This document shows positions 1 to 11,704 of a stretch of DNA of 51,446 nucleotides, in pieces. The notes under the pieces are model-generated. The model saw only the letters and a list, made by a program, of their open reading frames with translations, was not told where the DNA came from and did not search any database. A program made the translations under genes and the position numbers. Location: assembly GCA_016758965.1 (NCBI GenBank), contig JAEPRB010000268.1:1-51446 (forward strand), in the 5' to 3' direction. Positions within the stretch are counted from its first letter, which is position 1, and every line of letters starts with the position of its first letter. Origin of the DNA: Circinella minor. Lineage: Eukaryota > Mucoromycota > Mucoromycetes > Mucorales > Lichtheimiaceae.

Positions 1-371
1 ATGCCCCTACTTCAGTCAATGGTCGTTCTGGAATGATTATATTTGTCGTGCGAAGCGTAACATCAACAAAAAACATCGGGTTTGGAGAGATCAAGAGCAT
101 ACAACAATGCTCAAATAACTTTGTAATTAGTAAAGATCTTATCCGTCTAGGATCATTTTCTAAAGAGGCGATTGATAATTACAACTTAAATGGGTGCTTA
201 GCGATACAATCAGTTGGTAAGTCATCAAATTAACATTATCAAATGTACTGGCGGGGACGAAAATTTATACATTCAATAATAATGCTTTTGTGCTTTATTT
301 TGTATATAGGCTTTGCGACAACTTTCTGTATTTCAGCGCTTATAGCAGACGCAATCTCACCTCCACGTTGA
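1..371 (+). CDS. 3' end of a mucoralean repetitive hypothetical protein
   Basis: The reading frame is open from the left edge (codon phase starting at base 3) to 216. A GTAAGT intron at 217-309 follows, and a second exon at 310-371 ends in TGA. The peptide contains NIGFGEIKS, then a helix-like LIRLGSFSKEAIDNY, then LNGCLAIQSVG, and after the splice FATTFCISALIADAIS. This pattern (a GFGE(V/I)K strand, a K-x-AID-x-Y helix, a G-x-x-IQ-V-G strand) matches my memory of a large family of uncharacterised Mucorales proteins, the same family as the relic at 31126-33180. Function is unknown. The GFGEVK-like core could suggest a nuclease-type fold, but that is speculation. The 5' part lies outside the window, so integrity cannot be judged. 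Confidence 0.5.
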
Positions 372-2296
372 TTGTGACCTGTTCGCATAACTTGTTTTTA
401 AAAAAAAGTTGCGACCAAGAGTATTGCAAGTTTTTACTATGATGTATTTTTACTTTTGGTTTATAGTAATTCCTCGTTAAACATGTACAGATCCTCACAT
501 ATCAAGAGTATCGGTTCAACGAAAAACTACTGCCTTTATACCTAGTAATGATAATAGTTCACCAGGAATGAGTTTCTAGTCATTAAATTTTCAATCACTT
601 TCTTTTTTCATAAATAAACATGTTTTATTTTTTATTCTTTGGTATAAGAGAAAGCTATAAACAAATTAAAGCTTTATTATTACAAGTGCAACTTGATCCA
701 ATTACAGACTATTATTACTATTGTTCACTGCTGAACCTCCAAGGAAAGAGGGCGATGCCATATCGAACTAGGAAGATATGAAGAGAAGGAATGAATGCTT
801 GCTTGTTATTGTCGAGAGCTCAACTATCTTCTCTTTGTTTTATATCAATTACAATAAATAATCATACAATAAGTCAACGAGATCCAAAAGAACAAAATTA
901 AACTAAGATTTATCTCAAATAAAATATTCTCTCTACGTATTTAAATTAGATTCTTATTCTGGAATAAATATATCAAGAAGTGTATATGTATGTGCATATA
1001 TATATATATATAGTTATTCAATTGTAAATTACTATTGATGCATGGTTCTATATAGTATGGTGGTGTGAAAAAATATCATAACATGTTTATGACTTCCTGC
1101 AGTACAAGTGCACCAACTTCCACCATTTGATAAATGAGAGATGCAAATAAACTATTGTTATGCAACATGAGTGCATGCACATACCTAAATAAAGCCAGCC
1201 CAAACATTAAAGAAAAAGACTATTTGCGTGCTCCTTTTACTAAGAAAGGAATAATAATTCACCTTTTTTTTCAAAATAATGAAGTTATTGACAGATCTCA
1301 AAAAAATATTATATCACATCATATAATTCCAAAATGGAAGAGGGGATAGTGGGCGTAATTGTGTCATAAGTGCTACCTTATATCCTGACATGAAACTTAA
1401 TTGGTCGATTTTAGTATAAGTTTAATACATTTATAGTGTTCTTTGCTTTCTGTTGTATATTTTCATTGTCCTTTTCAGTTTTAACAAATAACACCGAGGT
1501 ATCATTATACTTTCAAACAGTCAAGGAGTTAAAGTGTTTAGCACTCAGAGAAAAAGTAGGGGGGAAAAGGAAGTATAATAAACTGTATTACAGCGCGAGA
1601 GTGTTTCAAAACAAAAAAAAAATTAGGCTGTGTCTTTTTTCCTAAAACTATTTTATGTGTCATCCTTAATATGTTTCCTTTTTACTTAGTACACTCATTT
1701 ACTCCTTTAATTATTATTCTAAAAATCTATGATATTGATAATCATAATGATAATAATGATAAGATAAAAAAATCTACTTTTTACTCTCTTTTATAGTGCA
1801 ATAATAAACCGGTAATCCACTTATTATGCATTATGCATTTGGGAATGGGAGAAAAAATTCGTATCTGGAGAGATAAGAAAAACTTTTTTTTATGTGGAAC
1901 GCCAAATCCATGTAACTCCGACGGGGTTAGTTTTTTTTTTTTTTTTGCTTGTGCGAAACCTACCTATCAAACAAACAAATGCAACATCGTCTCCATCCTT
2001 TTTTTTAGGTTCTAAATAAGTATTTATTACTTGATCAGAATATAAAATATATTTCTATTATATTAAAAAATAATGATAATAATAATAATATTAAAAAATT
2101 TAATTATTTAAGAATGTGAATTTCGACAACAGCTATAATGAATTAAAAAATAATGCCGACGATAAGTAATGTTCCTGATATGTGAAAGGCTGTTGTTTTA
2201 AGATGCGTGTACAACCTTCCTTAAAGGTAGCAAGACTTTTTACTTAATATAAACTCAATCATCTTTTTTTTTGCGAGCTCTCAGACCACCAATCTG
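372..2296. other. Intergenic, AT-rich, no supported gene
   Basis: About 1.9 kb with no ORF that looks coding. It contains a short (TA)n tract near 998-1011, poly-A and poly-T runs, and a T18 run near 1929-1946. Short ORFs at 1134-1349, 1436-1645 and 1833-2015 have low-complexity translations and no neighbouring exons. The last part probably holds upstream sequence of the transporter gene at 2407. Confidence 0.6.
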
Positions 2297-2304
2297 TATA
2301 AAAG
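2297..2304 (+). promoter_or_regulatory. TATA box of the AVT1-like gene
   Basis: TATAAAAG lies 103 bp upstream of the ATG at 2407. A CCAAT motif sits just before it (near 2289), and a CT-rich stretch runs from about 2330 to 2395. This order of TATA, pyrimidine tract, then ATG is typical of filamentous fungal promoters. It is identified by pattern only. Confidence 0.45.
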
Positions 2305-2406
2305 AAAAGGCAACAAAAAAAAAAAGAAAGCTTTTTTCTTTCTTTCCTTTTTTCCTTATACCCTCCCCTTTCTCTTTTCACTTTCAACTTTTTTATACAG
2401 AACAAA

Positions 2407-5037
2407 ATGGACATTCCAAATCAGTCAAGTCCTTCCAATAATGATTCCATTCCTCGAATTCGGAATTTACATCCTTCACACATCTCGCCCGATCCAAATG
2501 ACAGCGGTCACTATGGTGCTACACTGGATACTACTCGTGGAATAGAAGAGCAATTATCCGGGAATTCTTTATCAGAGCGAATTGGATCATTTGTTGGATC
2601 TTATTCACGTACTTCAATGATGTTTATGGCCGAGAATGTAGCTGTACCATCTTCTACCATATCTACATCCCCACCTATTCATCATCATAGTTCTTATCGT
2701 CTGGTATGTAAACATTTGCAATTGGTTTTCTTAAATTTATTTAGTGAAAAAAAATACTTTTTTTAATACGTAATTATAATAATAGCATGACGATGAAGAA
2801 GACAAATTATCCACATCATCCAATATCAGTTCAATGTCAAGGTAAAACTCAATAGGAGATCTTATATGATGTCCGCATCACTACTTATCTTTTTTTAACG
2901 CTCTACCTCCCGTATTATTTTACTTTCTTTTCGTACCCCCTTTTCCCCCAACTAATACAAAAACCTCGTGCTGATCCATATTTGCGTCTTCCTTTTTTTT
3001 CATTATCAGACGTCCTTCTGGCGAATATCACTATCAACGTCGAGCATCATCATTTTTTTCTCAGCCCGATCAATCGCAACAGAACAACCATAATGAACGT
3101 ACATCCTTATTGATGAGCGGTTTAGATCGTGTCATGTCAACGCAAACCATCGCTACTGTAGCAGATGATTATCGCCTTGCAGCAGTAGCTTCCATATCAG
3201 GAAGTAGTCAATACGCTACAGCCCATGATAATACAGCTGTTATTTACGAAGATACTATCCATAAATCATCCTTTTCACAGTCTATATTTAATTCTATTAA
3301 TATCCTACTAGGTGTAGGAATTCTTGCATTACCACTTGGTTTCAAGGTAAAATAACATATATTGTATAATGGATGGGAAAATGGAAATGTTTATCACTAT
3401 CATTTGGTTTAAACTAATGTTTATTTATATATTTATAATCAGTTTGCTGGATGGGCAGCAGGCATTTCCATATTTGCATTTTGTTGTTTGATTACAAACT
3501 ATACAGCCAAATTATTGGGTCGATTATTAGAAGCTGATCCGGAGTCCCGTACATTTGGTGATTTGGCCGGAGCTGCTTACGGAATGCGTGGCCGAATCTT
3601 TGTTACTACATTATTTATTACCGAATTGGTCAGCAATAGGTAAAGAAAAAACATTTCATTACATTATATTTGTATCATGATAGTGATCTAGAAAACTCAC
3701 AGTACAACTTTTAATCATGACGACAAATTATTATATAGTGTTGCTATGGTGATTCTTCTTGGTGATGGATTAAATTCATTATTCCCTGGATTTGATACCC
3801 TTCAACTTCGCATTCTTTCATTTTTCATTCTTACTCCTATGTTATTTTTCCCAGTTCGTTATCTTTCTTATTCAAGTCTTTTGGGCGTGATCAGTGCTAT
3901 CAGTATTATTTTGGTCATGCTTTATGATGGATTTACTAAAGTTCATACTCCGGGTAGTTTAATCGAACCTGCTGTAAGTAAATGATAACTAAAAGACAGA
4001 AAAGAGAGATAACATATAGTTTTCCCCCTAAAAGGGTAATATATCTATATAATATAACGTAGGCCAATTATTTATTTTATTTATTTATTCATAATTCCCT
4101 AGGATACAACAATTTTCCCGGATGATTATGTGAAGTTTCCTTTGTCCTTTGGGCTAATTATGGCGGGTTTCGCAAGTCACGCTGTCTTCCCAACAGTTTA
4201 TCGTGACATGGATAATCCGAAACAATATGATACGATGGTTAATTATACTTATTCGGTTACAACTGTTATTTATTTCGGTGTTGCTGCGTGTGGTTATTTA
4301 ATGTTTGGCTCACAGACAATGCAGGAGGTAAAAAGATAATAAATAAATACAAGAAGGAGAGAAAAAATTGGATTGAAGAGTTAGCGTGTAAACATGTGCG
4401 CTAGGGGAAATAAAGTAAAAAATAAAATAAAACAGGCAGGAGTAAAAGAATTTCTCCTTTGTAGGAAAATAACAAACAGCTAACTATATGTAAATCTCAA
4501 TGTTGTAGATCACTCAAAACCTTGTTCTTGTACCTGAGTATAATCAAACGTTAAATAGACTCGCTGTTTGGCTTATGGCTTTACAACCTTTCGCAAAATA
4601 TGGTAAATGTCTTATGTATTATATCTCGATAATTATAGAGCAAAAACCAACAGCGCAAACTAACAAATGTATACAATATAGGCCTTAATTTAAACCCTGT
4701 CAATCTTGCATTTGAAATTGCCATGTTTCGACAAAGTTCGGCTATTAATACATGGTTATCCAAGAGCACATGGCGTGAACCCATGTTAACAATAATCAGT
4801 CGTACAACAATCAGTATATTTATTGTGACAGTTTCGTTTTTGATTCCGGAATTTGAAAAAGTCATGGCATTAATCGGTGCCTTTTTCAGTTACATGATCA
4901 GTGCTATTTTACCACTCTTATGTTACTTGAAATTATTTGGCGATACCATGACCACTACAAATAGATTATGGCATTATATGTTAATATTTATTTCCTCTTG
5001 TTTAGCTTTCTTTGGTACATTATGGAGTTTCCTATAA
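2407..5037 (+). CDS. AVT1: Vacuolar amino-acid transporter, AVT1-like (Aa_trans family)
   Basis: Eight exons: 2407-2703, 2786-2841, 3010-3346, 3443-3639, 3739-3973, 4103-4327, 4509-4602 and 4682-5037, giving 598 aa. All introns are GT-AG and phases close. Residues 1 to about 205 form a polar, Ser-rich cytosolic N-terminus (NERTSLLMSG, YEDTIHKSSF). The transporter core then starts at SIFNSINILLGVGILALPLG, the conserved first transmembrane segment of the amino acid/auxin permease family, where the GVGILALPL motif begins the unwound substrate helix. Further hydrophobic helices include FAGWAAGISIFAFCC, GLIMAGFASHAVFPTVYRDM and the C-terminal MLIFISSCLAFFGTLWSFL. The long N-terminus and the GFASHAVFP helix fit yeast Avt1, which exchanges vacuolar protons for neutral amino acids. 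The ATG at 2407 follows ACAAA and is the first ATG of the frame. Substrate is inferred from family only. Confidence 0.9.
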
Positions 5038-5318
5038 AAATATATAAAATACAAAATACAAAATAATAATAATAATAATTTATAAGCTATTAAAAAAATA
5101 ATATAAAACTATTACTTAATTTGGTGGACCAGCAATGTATGTAGTAATTAAATGAAGAAAAATAGAATGCTGAATGTTTTGTTTTCAATAATGATGATAA
5201 AATAAATTTCTATTTACAAGAAAAAAAATACAATAAAAAATAGTAGTAAAAGAATAAACAAATGATGATGATGAAAAATGGGTGTATATGCTAGTCTGGG
5301 GATTTTTTTTAAACTTTT

Positions 5319-6120
5319 CTATGGTTGATGAATCCATTCATTGATATCATCCTTTGGCGATTTTGTCGTCATGTTGTCGCCATTCTTGTTATTTTCTCGG
5401 TTGGTAATCATGGTCGTATCGATGGTATTTTTATTGTCATTGCTGGTTTCCTGCCCTTTGCGTAAAAGTTGGTCGATCAAAAAATCATCGTCATGTTGTT
5501 TCTTTTGTTGCTGTCGCTGATCTTCATCAGTATTTGTTGATACTCCACCTCCTTCTATCACACTTGCTCCACATACACTGTTTGTAGTAGAAGAAGTATA
5601 TGCGGTAGATGCTGGTGTAGATGGTGCGGATAAAGTTGTTGTCGTTGAAGTAGAAGGTTTTGTACTAGCTGTTGTACATTTCGAAATAAAAAGTTGTTGA
5701 AACCGTTGACAAAATACAGGAGAAATGGATAATAAAAGACTTTCCAAATTATCAAACGGTGCATTCATATGGCTTTGAACTGTTCGTGCTGTAGATACAG
5801 ATAATCCTGCGCTTGATAATGCTGAACAAGATGTTACCTAAATTATATATAAGAATCAGTTCATTCAAAATCTTTCTCGTTTTCTTATATGATAGAATAA
5901 ACGGTAATATACTGTTGTGGAGTTAAAATCATACCATAAATCCTTGACTGGGTGACACATCAATGACAACCAAGACACCTTCGAGTAACGTCAAATCAAA
6001 TCGTCCCATATTTCGTATCTTATCTCTTATAAAGACAGTGGCTGATCCTGGTACTATACCATAATCAAAAGTACCATTGGCAATCGCATCAAGTTCGTCA
6101 TTGAGCGACCGTATTGGCAT
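5319..6120 (-). CDS. GSKIP-domain protein (GSK3-interacting type)
   Basis: Two exons, complement(5319-5837, 5935-6120), 234 aa, with one GTATGA...TAG intron. The N-terminal half reads DELDAIANGTFDYGIVPGS, a strand pair, then LTLLEGVLVVIDVSPSQGF. After the intron, PFDNLESLLLSISPVFCQRF matches the GSKIP pattern in which a T-P-Y-x-T-x-x-S-L-L-x-x-LSP-x-Y helix closes the domain. In animals GSKIP binds GSK3-beta and PKA regulatory subunits, and the same fold occurs at the N-terminus of CLU proteins. Here the domain stands alone and is followed by a long Ser/Thr-rich, then Asn/Asp-rich disordered tail (about residue 115 to the end). Convergent with the AVT1-like gene, with 281 bp between stops. 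The family call rests on remembered motifs, so it is probable rather than certain. Confidence 0.7.
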
Positions 6121-6652
6121 TATGATTTATGTAATCAGAAACGAAATGCAAAGAGTGTATGTTTTATGTAAAACAAAGGTGTGGGAAAAACTTTATAAGC
6201 AGAAATAATTATATAACTGAAAGGGATAATAAGATGTGGTCTTTCTTCTCTTGTTATATATTTTTTTCTTTCAAAAAATGTGGGGTAGAATATAAAAGAA
6301 GAAATAAAAAAGGCGGAGAAAGAGAGATGCCTTATTTAAAGGTTTTGGGGATAAGGAAAAGAACTCCTTAGTTACGGGATAAAGAAGGGAAAAAGTAGAA
6401 TGGAAAGAGTATACAATTTAAAAGAACATTAGAAAACAGTATAAAAAAGGAATATCATTACTTCCGAGTCGGCATGTGGAATTTACATAATATTGTTAGA
6501 ATTTAAGCGATCTATGAAAGAGAACGCGGAAAAAAGATCTTCACGTTTTTTTTCTTCAAAATAGTAATTGTTTTCACTCATTTTTTATTATATGAATTTG
6601 TTATATATACAATGTGTAGAAAAAAAGAGAGAAGATAGTTTAAGAAAAAAAA
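6121..6652. other. Spacer between GSKIP-like gene and CIA1
   Basis: About 530 bp containing the upstream region of the minus-strand GSKIP-like gene and the 3' trailer of the minus-strand CIA1 gene. It is purine-rich on the plus strand (pyrimidine-rich for the gene at 6120). The ORF at 6159-6371 has no support. Confidence 0.55.
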
Positions 6653-8369
6653 TTATTCATCTTCCACTAATCGCCATATCCTAGCAACACCGTCATCACC
6701 AGCGGTTGCTAGCCAGTCACCATGTTGTTGTGTTGGAAACCAGGTAACATTATTGATATCATGAACACCGTGGGCATCCTTGATTGTGGCAACAGCCTCC
6801 CACGATGGTTCATCTCCACCAGCAGTCTATGTAGTTTTTAACAGTATTTTATTTTAGTATATGTTATACAGACATTCAAACTTGACTTATATGGACAAAA
6901 TAAAGCGGTATCTGTTTCACCGATAAACGATTTCCATATTACAAGTCAACTCTGTATTACATTAACACACACACACGCACATTGCCGCATATATAAAGTG
7001 TCATAAGATCTTTAATTTTCTTTTTTTTCCTTACCTGGGTAAATACACGAATAGTATTATCGCCACTTGCACTTGCAATATGATTGTTTACTTTAGACCA
7101 TGACACGGAATAAATGCATCGTCCGTGATATCCCGACAAGGTACATACAGTCCGATATGTTGGGTCATTACTTGGAGTTGGTATGCCTTGCGCATTATTT
7201 GGCTTATACATTTTCCAAATTCTTAATGTTTGATCATCCGAAGCAGATACTATAGTAAATTAATTTGGTAGGTTAATTTCATAGTAATACTAAGAATAGT
7301 GCATACATTTTTACTTTACCAATATGATCACCAGAAGCATCAAAATCTAAAGCCCATACCGTAGATGTATGACCTTGGAGGGTATCAGAACAGTACCAAT
7401 CATCATCATCTTCTCGCCAAATTTTAATTGTATCATCATAACTGGCGGATGCTAAGATTTCTTGATGTGGGTGCCATGCTACCATTTTGACATCTTGACT
7501 GTGTTCTTGTAACACGCTTAAACATTCGAAATCATTATCCGTTTCCACTAATAATAAATATTGCATTACTTTTTGTGTGAGCTTTTTTTTTTTTGAATCC
7601 AAATTATTTCATATATAAAACCTCCCTTCTTTTTCTCGTCATTTTGTCTTTTCCTATCTCTTTCTATCTTTTCACGCAATGTTTCACATCAAGCTGATCA
7701 ATTTTATTTAAAAATTCCTAGTTTTTCTCATCACCCTTTTCTTTATCATATGCATATCCTCAAATCCGTCCATGTCTCTTTTTCCTTTTTTTTCTTACCT
7801 TCCCAAATCCAAACGCTTTTATCTCGACTACATGTTGCTAATAATTGACCAGAAGATGACCACGCAACGGATTTAATTTCATTTTCATGGCCTTCCAAAG
7901 TAGCAACACATTCCCAGTCATTATCCCGTTGATCATGTTCCCAGATACCCGTTGTAGCATCAAAACTAGCAGTAGCCATTTCATGACCAGAAGGTGACCA
8001 TGCTACACTGCGAATTGTTCGTTTATGTCCACCTTCAAGCGTATTAATACATTGCCAGTTGGACATGTCGGAATGAGATGCAGGTGCCCATAATCTTACA
8101 GTTTTATCCCCTGAACAGGTGGCAAGAATAGTTTTACTTGGATGCCAGATCGCTTGCCAGACGCGATCTTGGTGACCTATTTATTATTAATATTATTAAT
8201 CGATTTCATGTTTTAAAAAAGAATATTAATTAGTTTCTTTCTCGTCTTTCTTCAGTGTTTCCTAATAATAACATTTTTTTCTCGGTCCTAATACTAGTTT
8301 TGCGCGAAAAGTAATAATATGAATGGATAACTAACCTTCTAATGACGCTACAAGTTCTAAACGTGGCAT
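6653..8369 (-). CDS. CIA1: Cytosolic iron-sulfur assembly WD40 protein CIA1 (CIAO1)
   Basis: Five exons, complement(6653-6826, 7035-7249, 7320-7547, 7799-8176, 8336-8369), 342 aa, close to the 330-340 aa usual for CIAO1. The protein is one seven-bladed beta-propeller. It starts [18 protein letters not shown], then each blade repeats an [21 protein letters not shown] core with GH and W(I/E) ends, for example [40 protein letters not shown] and [20 protein letters not shown]. The last blade is [20 protein letters not shown]. Cia1 is a scaffold of the cytosolic CIA targeting complex (with Cia2 and Met18/MMS19), which inserts Fe-S clusters into DNA polymerases, helicases and other client apoproteins. 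The 34-nt first exon and the 251-bp third intron are notable. Divergent from the SCOC-like gene. Confidence 0.93.
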
Positions 8370-8539
8370 CGGTTTAATAACTTGTTAGTAGAGAAAAAGA
8401 GCAATCGATAAAAAAAAACCATTGTGGTAGGATAAGCGGAAAATGAAATCAAGCCACTGGGTGCGAAAAGAAAGGATAATCTTGATTAAAATCAAGCAAC
8501 TGGTGTATTCCTTCATAAATTACTATCTTACAAGCAAAC
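8370..8539. promoter_or_regulatory. Bidirectional promoter CIA1 / SCOC-like
   Basis: Only 170 bp separate the two divergent ATGs (8369 minus, 8540 plus). The interval holds a perfect 16-bp palindrome CTTGATTAAAATCAAG at 8481-8496. It also holds a near-identical direct repeat, AATCAAGCCACTGG (about 8447-8460) and AATCAAGCAACTGG (about 8490-8503), the second overlapping the palindrome. These are candidate shared regulatory sites. Function is inferred from position only. Confidence 0.5.
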
Positions 8540-8963
8540 ATGAGTGAACCAGATAATTACATTACTGAAGATGCTGAACAAAGAGAACTACTTGTTAGGT
8601 AAAGTACTAAAAACTATTATTAAAGAACTTAAACCACTTAATCAAAGTGAGAAAATTTAAAATAGTAATCTTTACTACTCTTTTTTTTAGCAATGTTCTT
8701 CAACTTCAATCACAATTAAGAGGTAAAAAAAAGAACCCAGTAAAGCATATATTATAATGTAGATGATATAATGAAGTATTAAACCAAAAAAAAAAATAGC
8801 ATTAATTTCACGAGTAGACTCTGCAAAGAGTGAACATCATTCTTTATTGACCGAGAATCAAATGTTACAGAAATATATCAATAATTCCCTTACTTCGACA
8901 GCAGTCTTTGGTGCAACACAATCGAATGCCGGTGCATCACTAGCCAAATCTTCAGATCAATAA
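8540..8963 (+). CDS. SCOC/SLO1-like short coiled-coil protein
   Basis: Three exons, 8540-8598, 8691-8722 and 8800-8963, 84 aa. The exons are short but phases agree and all splice sites are canonical. After an acidic N-terminus (MSEPDNYITEDAEQRELL) comes a heptad coiled coil, NVLQLQSQLRALISRVDSAK, continuing HHSLLTENQMLQKYINNS. The R-V-D-x-x-K and L-x-x-EN-x-x-L-x-x-YI signature is that of the SCOC family. SCOC proteins bind Arf-like GTPases at the Golgi (SCOC in animals, Slo1 with Arl3 in yeast) and have been linked to autophagy. Length matches the small family members. It is easily missed by ORF callers because the longest exon is under 170 nt. Confidence 0.85.
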
Positions 8964-11704
8964 TAACAATAATTATTGGATATAATTGAATTAGATTGAA
9001 TCGAATTGAATTAATTTTGAATTGATTTACTTTTGATTTATATAGAATACAATATAATATGATACCCTCAACTACCAATTAATAATAACGTTATAATAAT
9101 AGTCATTCATTTATTTATATATTGACAATTGCACCATTCTTTTATTAAGTTTTTTGAAAAAGGAATGAAATGATTTTTTTATATAAAAATAAGTGTGCAA
9201 CTGGGCTGGCTTCAATTTTCGCAAGGACCTATATAAGGTTATCATAGCACAAAAAAATATGTATTGCTTCTTGTTATTTCACCTGTCAGATCATCTATGA
9301 TTAATAATTCGCTATTATTATTAATATTATCGTTAATAAATACAGGTATGTGTCGAATACGTGATTGAGGGGCTAAAAGCAAGCAAAAGAAAGAAATGTT
9401 GTGAAGATAATAATAAAAAAGGGAGGGTCTAGTCTACACAAGGAGTTTTTTTTTGTCCAAATGCGGGAGAATTTATTTATTTATTTAAAGAGAGAGAGAA
9501 AGAACATCGACACCATACTTAATCACATTAACATACTTGTAATGGAAATTACAAAAACAAGAGCAGCAAAGAATCCTATTTATTACTGATTATCCCGATG
9601 GATTGTACCTTTTTTCTTTTAGCTGAACAGGCCAGCATATTCTACATAAATGCTAACAATAGTCAGGAGTAGAAAAAAAAACTTGGGCTTTTGCCATATT
9701 ACAATAATAGATGATAATATTATTTATACATTTATGAACATAAACTTTCAATTAGAATATCTTTTAAACTGATAGACGTAAAAAATGTTTTCAAATGGGG
9801 TTAAATGAAGAGCTATTTTTTTATTATTATTCTGATTACTTTTAATGTTAAAAGGAGAGAAAAGAAAACAAATATTAAAATGATGTATGATAAAGATTGA
9901 AAAATTAGAAATAGGAGACATTTGTAACCATGACAACTAAATAATAATTCATGTCAACAAATATCTATGACAACCGTGCGAAACGTGCCGTGACCTAAAT
10001 CTTACAATGGTAGTAATGTTATTTCTCTTTGAACATGGGAATACCAGATAACAGTATTAACGCGCGTTTTCTTATTGTTTTTATATTTATAGAATTATTA
10101 TTATTTTTCATTTTAGACAGCTAAAAAAGAGCAAAAAAAAAGGCAAGGTGATGTATTGTTATATGATGTATGCATGACAGAATAAAGGGGAACGGGTAAT
10201 GTTGAAGAGAAAAAGAAAAGTGATACGAAATGATCGCTCACATAAACAATTGGTCTGGTTTCAAATATGCTTAAAAGCGTAATTAAGCTTCTATCTTTTC
10301 AACTGTTTTTGGAGATTAATGCGTGGGGCACACGATTAATGATGATGATAATAATGATGATGAATTATGTTTTATTATTCAAAAAGAAAATAACCCCCCT
10401 CTTATTTGCTTCATCCCCTCCTTTTTTTTTTTTGAAATAAAATGTCACACGCATACCTGCATATTTTCGCCCGCCCAGCCAAGAAAAAAGATGCGTGGAA
10501 CCGTGTGTGTATTTTCACCTCCTTCTTTTCGGGCTTATTGTTCTCTTCATCTCAATTCTGTACATAGTGTATGTGCTTGCATATTTTCCCTTTCCATATA
10601 ACCAGCCCCTTTTTCTACCCCCTTAAACCGCTTTTTTTTTACAATCCCCTTCCCCCTTCACCCGACTACAGTGTGTATTATAATAAAGACAGACAGCAGA
10701 TCGACCTTCTCTCTTCCCAAAATTAGGTGACTAGCTTTCAATGAATTTCTCCTATTATAGTAGACACGTATAAAGCGCGTGTGATTATTGTTATTATTAT
10801 TATTATAATGTTTTCAGTTCTAATTCAACAACATCCTCTTCTTCATAACCCCCTTTTTTGCTCACGGGACGAGTATTACAACCCTTGCATCTATACACAC
10901 CCCATTCATCATTCACAAGAAAAAAGATCTTCTTCCCAACCATAATTATTTTTCACCTCCTTTCTCTCTCTCTCACACACTTTCTTTTTCTTTTTCTCTT
11001 TTTTTTTTCTTTTTTATTTGACGTTTTCCTTGTCATTTATCTGTTAAGCGGTTTTTATCTTAATTACATTTTACACTTTCCATCTCTTTTACTTTCTTTT
11101 TTTTCCTATATACAATCTTTGTTCCCCTTTTTTATTATACAAAATTTTATTTTATTTTTTCACTTTTTATATATATATTGCACATACCTTCTTTATTCTT
11201 TCTTGAAAATAATATAAAAGACCCCCTTTTTTATCTTTATAAAGAAAAAGGGGAAGAAGTATTATTATTTTTATTATTTATTATCGTTATATTTCGTTTG
11301 GTTACCCGCGCGCGTTTACTATCTAAAAACACTTTTACTCCCTAAGAGCACATCTTTTATTTTTTCCCTCTCTTTTTCTTTCTCGTCTTCTTTCTCTTCT
11401 TTCTCTTACCTTTTTGTTGTTGTGCTATATACTTACATATATATATATATATATATTTATATTCTTTATATTCTATAATCTGTTATATTCTCAAATTTTA
11501 TAATATATTATATATATTATTGCTACTACTACCACTATTATTATCGAGTTATACGAACGGAACACATCCTACACAACAAACGTAATACAATAAAAAGCGA
11601 AACAGAACAATATTTGAATGATCTTATTTTACCATTGAGATCTTTAAGCATACAATCAAATCACCAAATCAGCAATTCACAAAAATAAAAATAAGATTAT
11701 TGTA
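8964..11704. other. Long upstream region of the FAR1-type regulator gene
   Basis: About 2.7 kb without a supported gene. The first half is AT-rich and featureless. From about 10380 onward the plus strand becomes strongly pyrimidine-rich, with long CT/TTTC runs at 10965-11030 and 11360-11410, plus a (TA)n tract near 11440-11455. This is typical of long fungal regulatory-gene leaders. The ORFs in this stretch (10323-10601, 10858-11217) translate to Phe/Leu/Ser-rich products of pyrimidine runs and are not credible. Leader introns cannot be excluded. Confidence 0.6.

Noticed and set aside
10858..11217. 119-codon ORF
   Set aside because: The translation is almost entirely Phe/Leu/Ser/Tyr from a pyrimidine tract upstream of the FAR1-type gene. 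No domain and no splice context.
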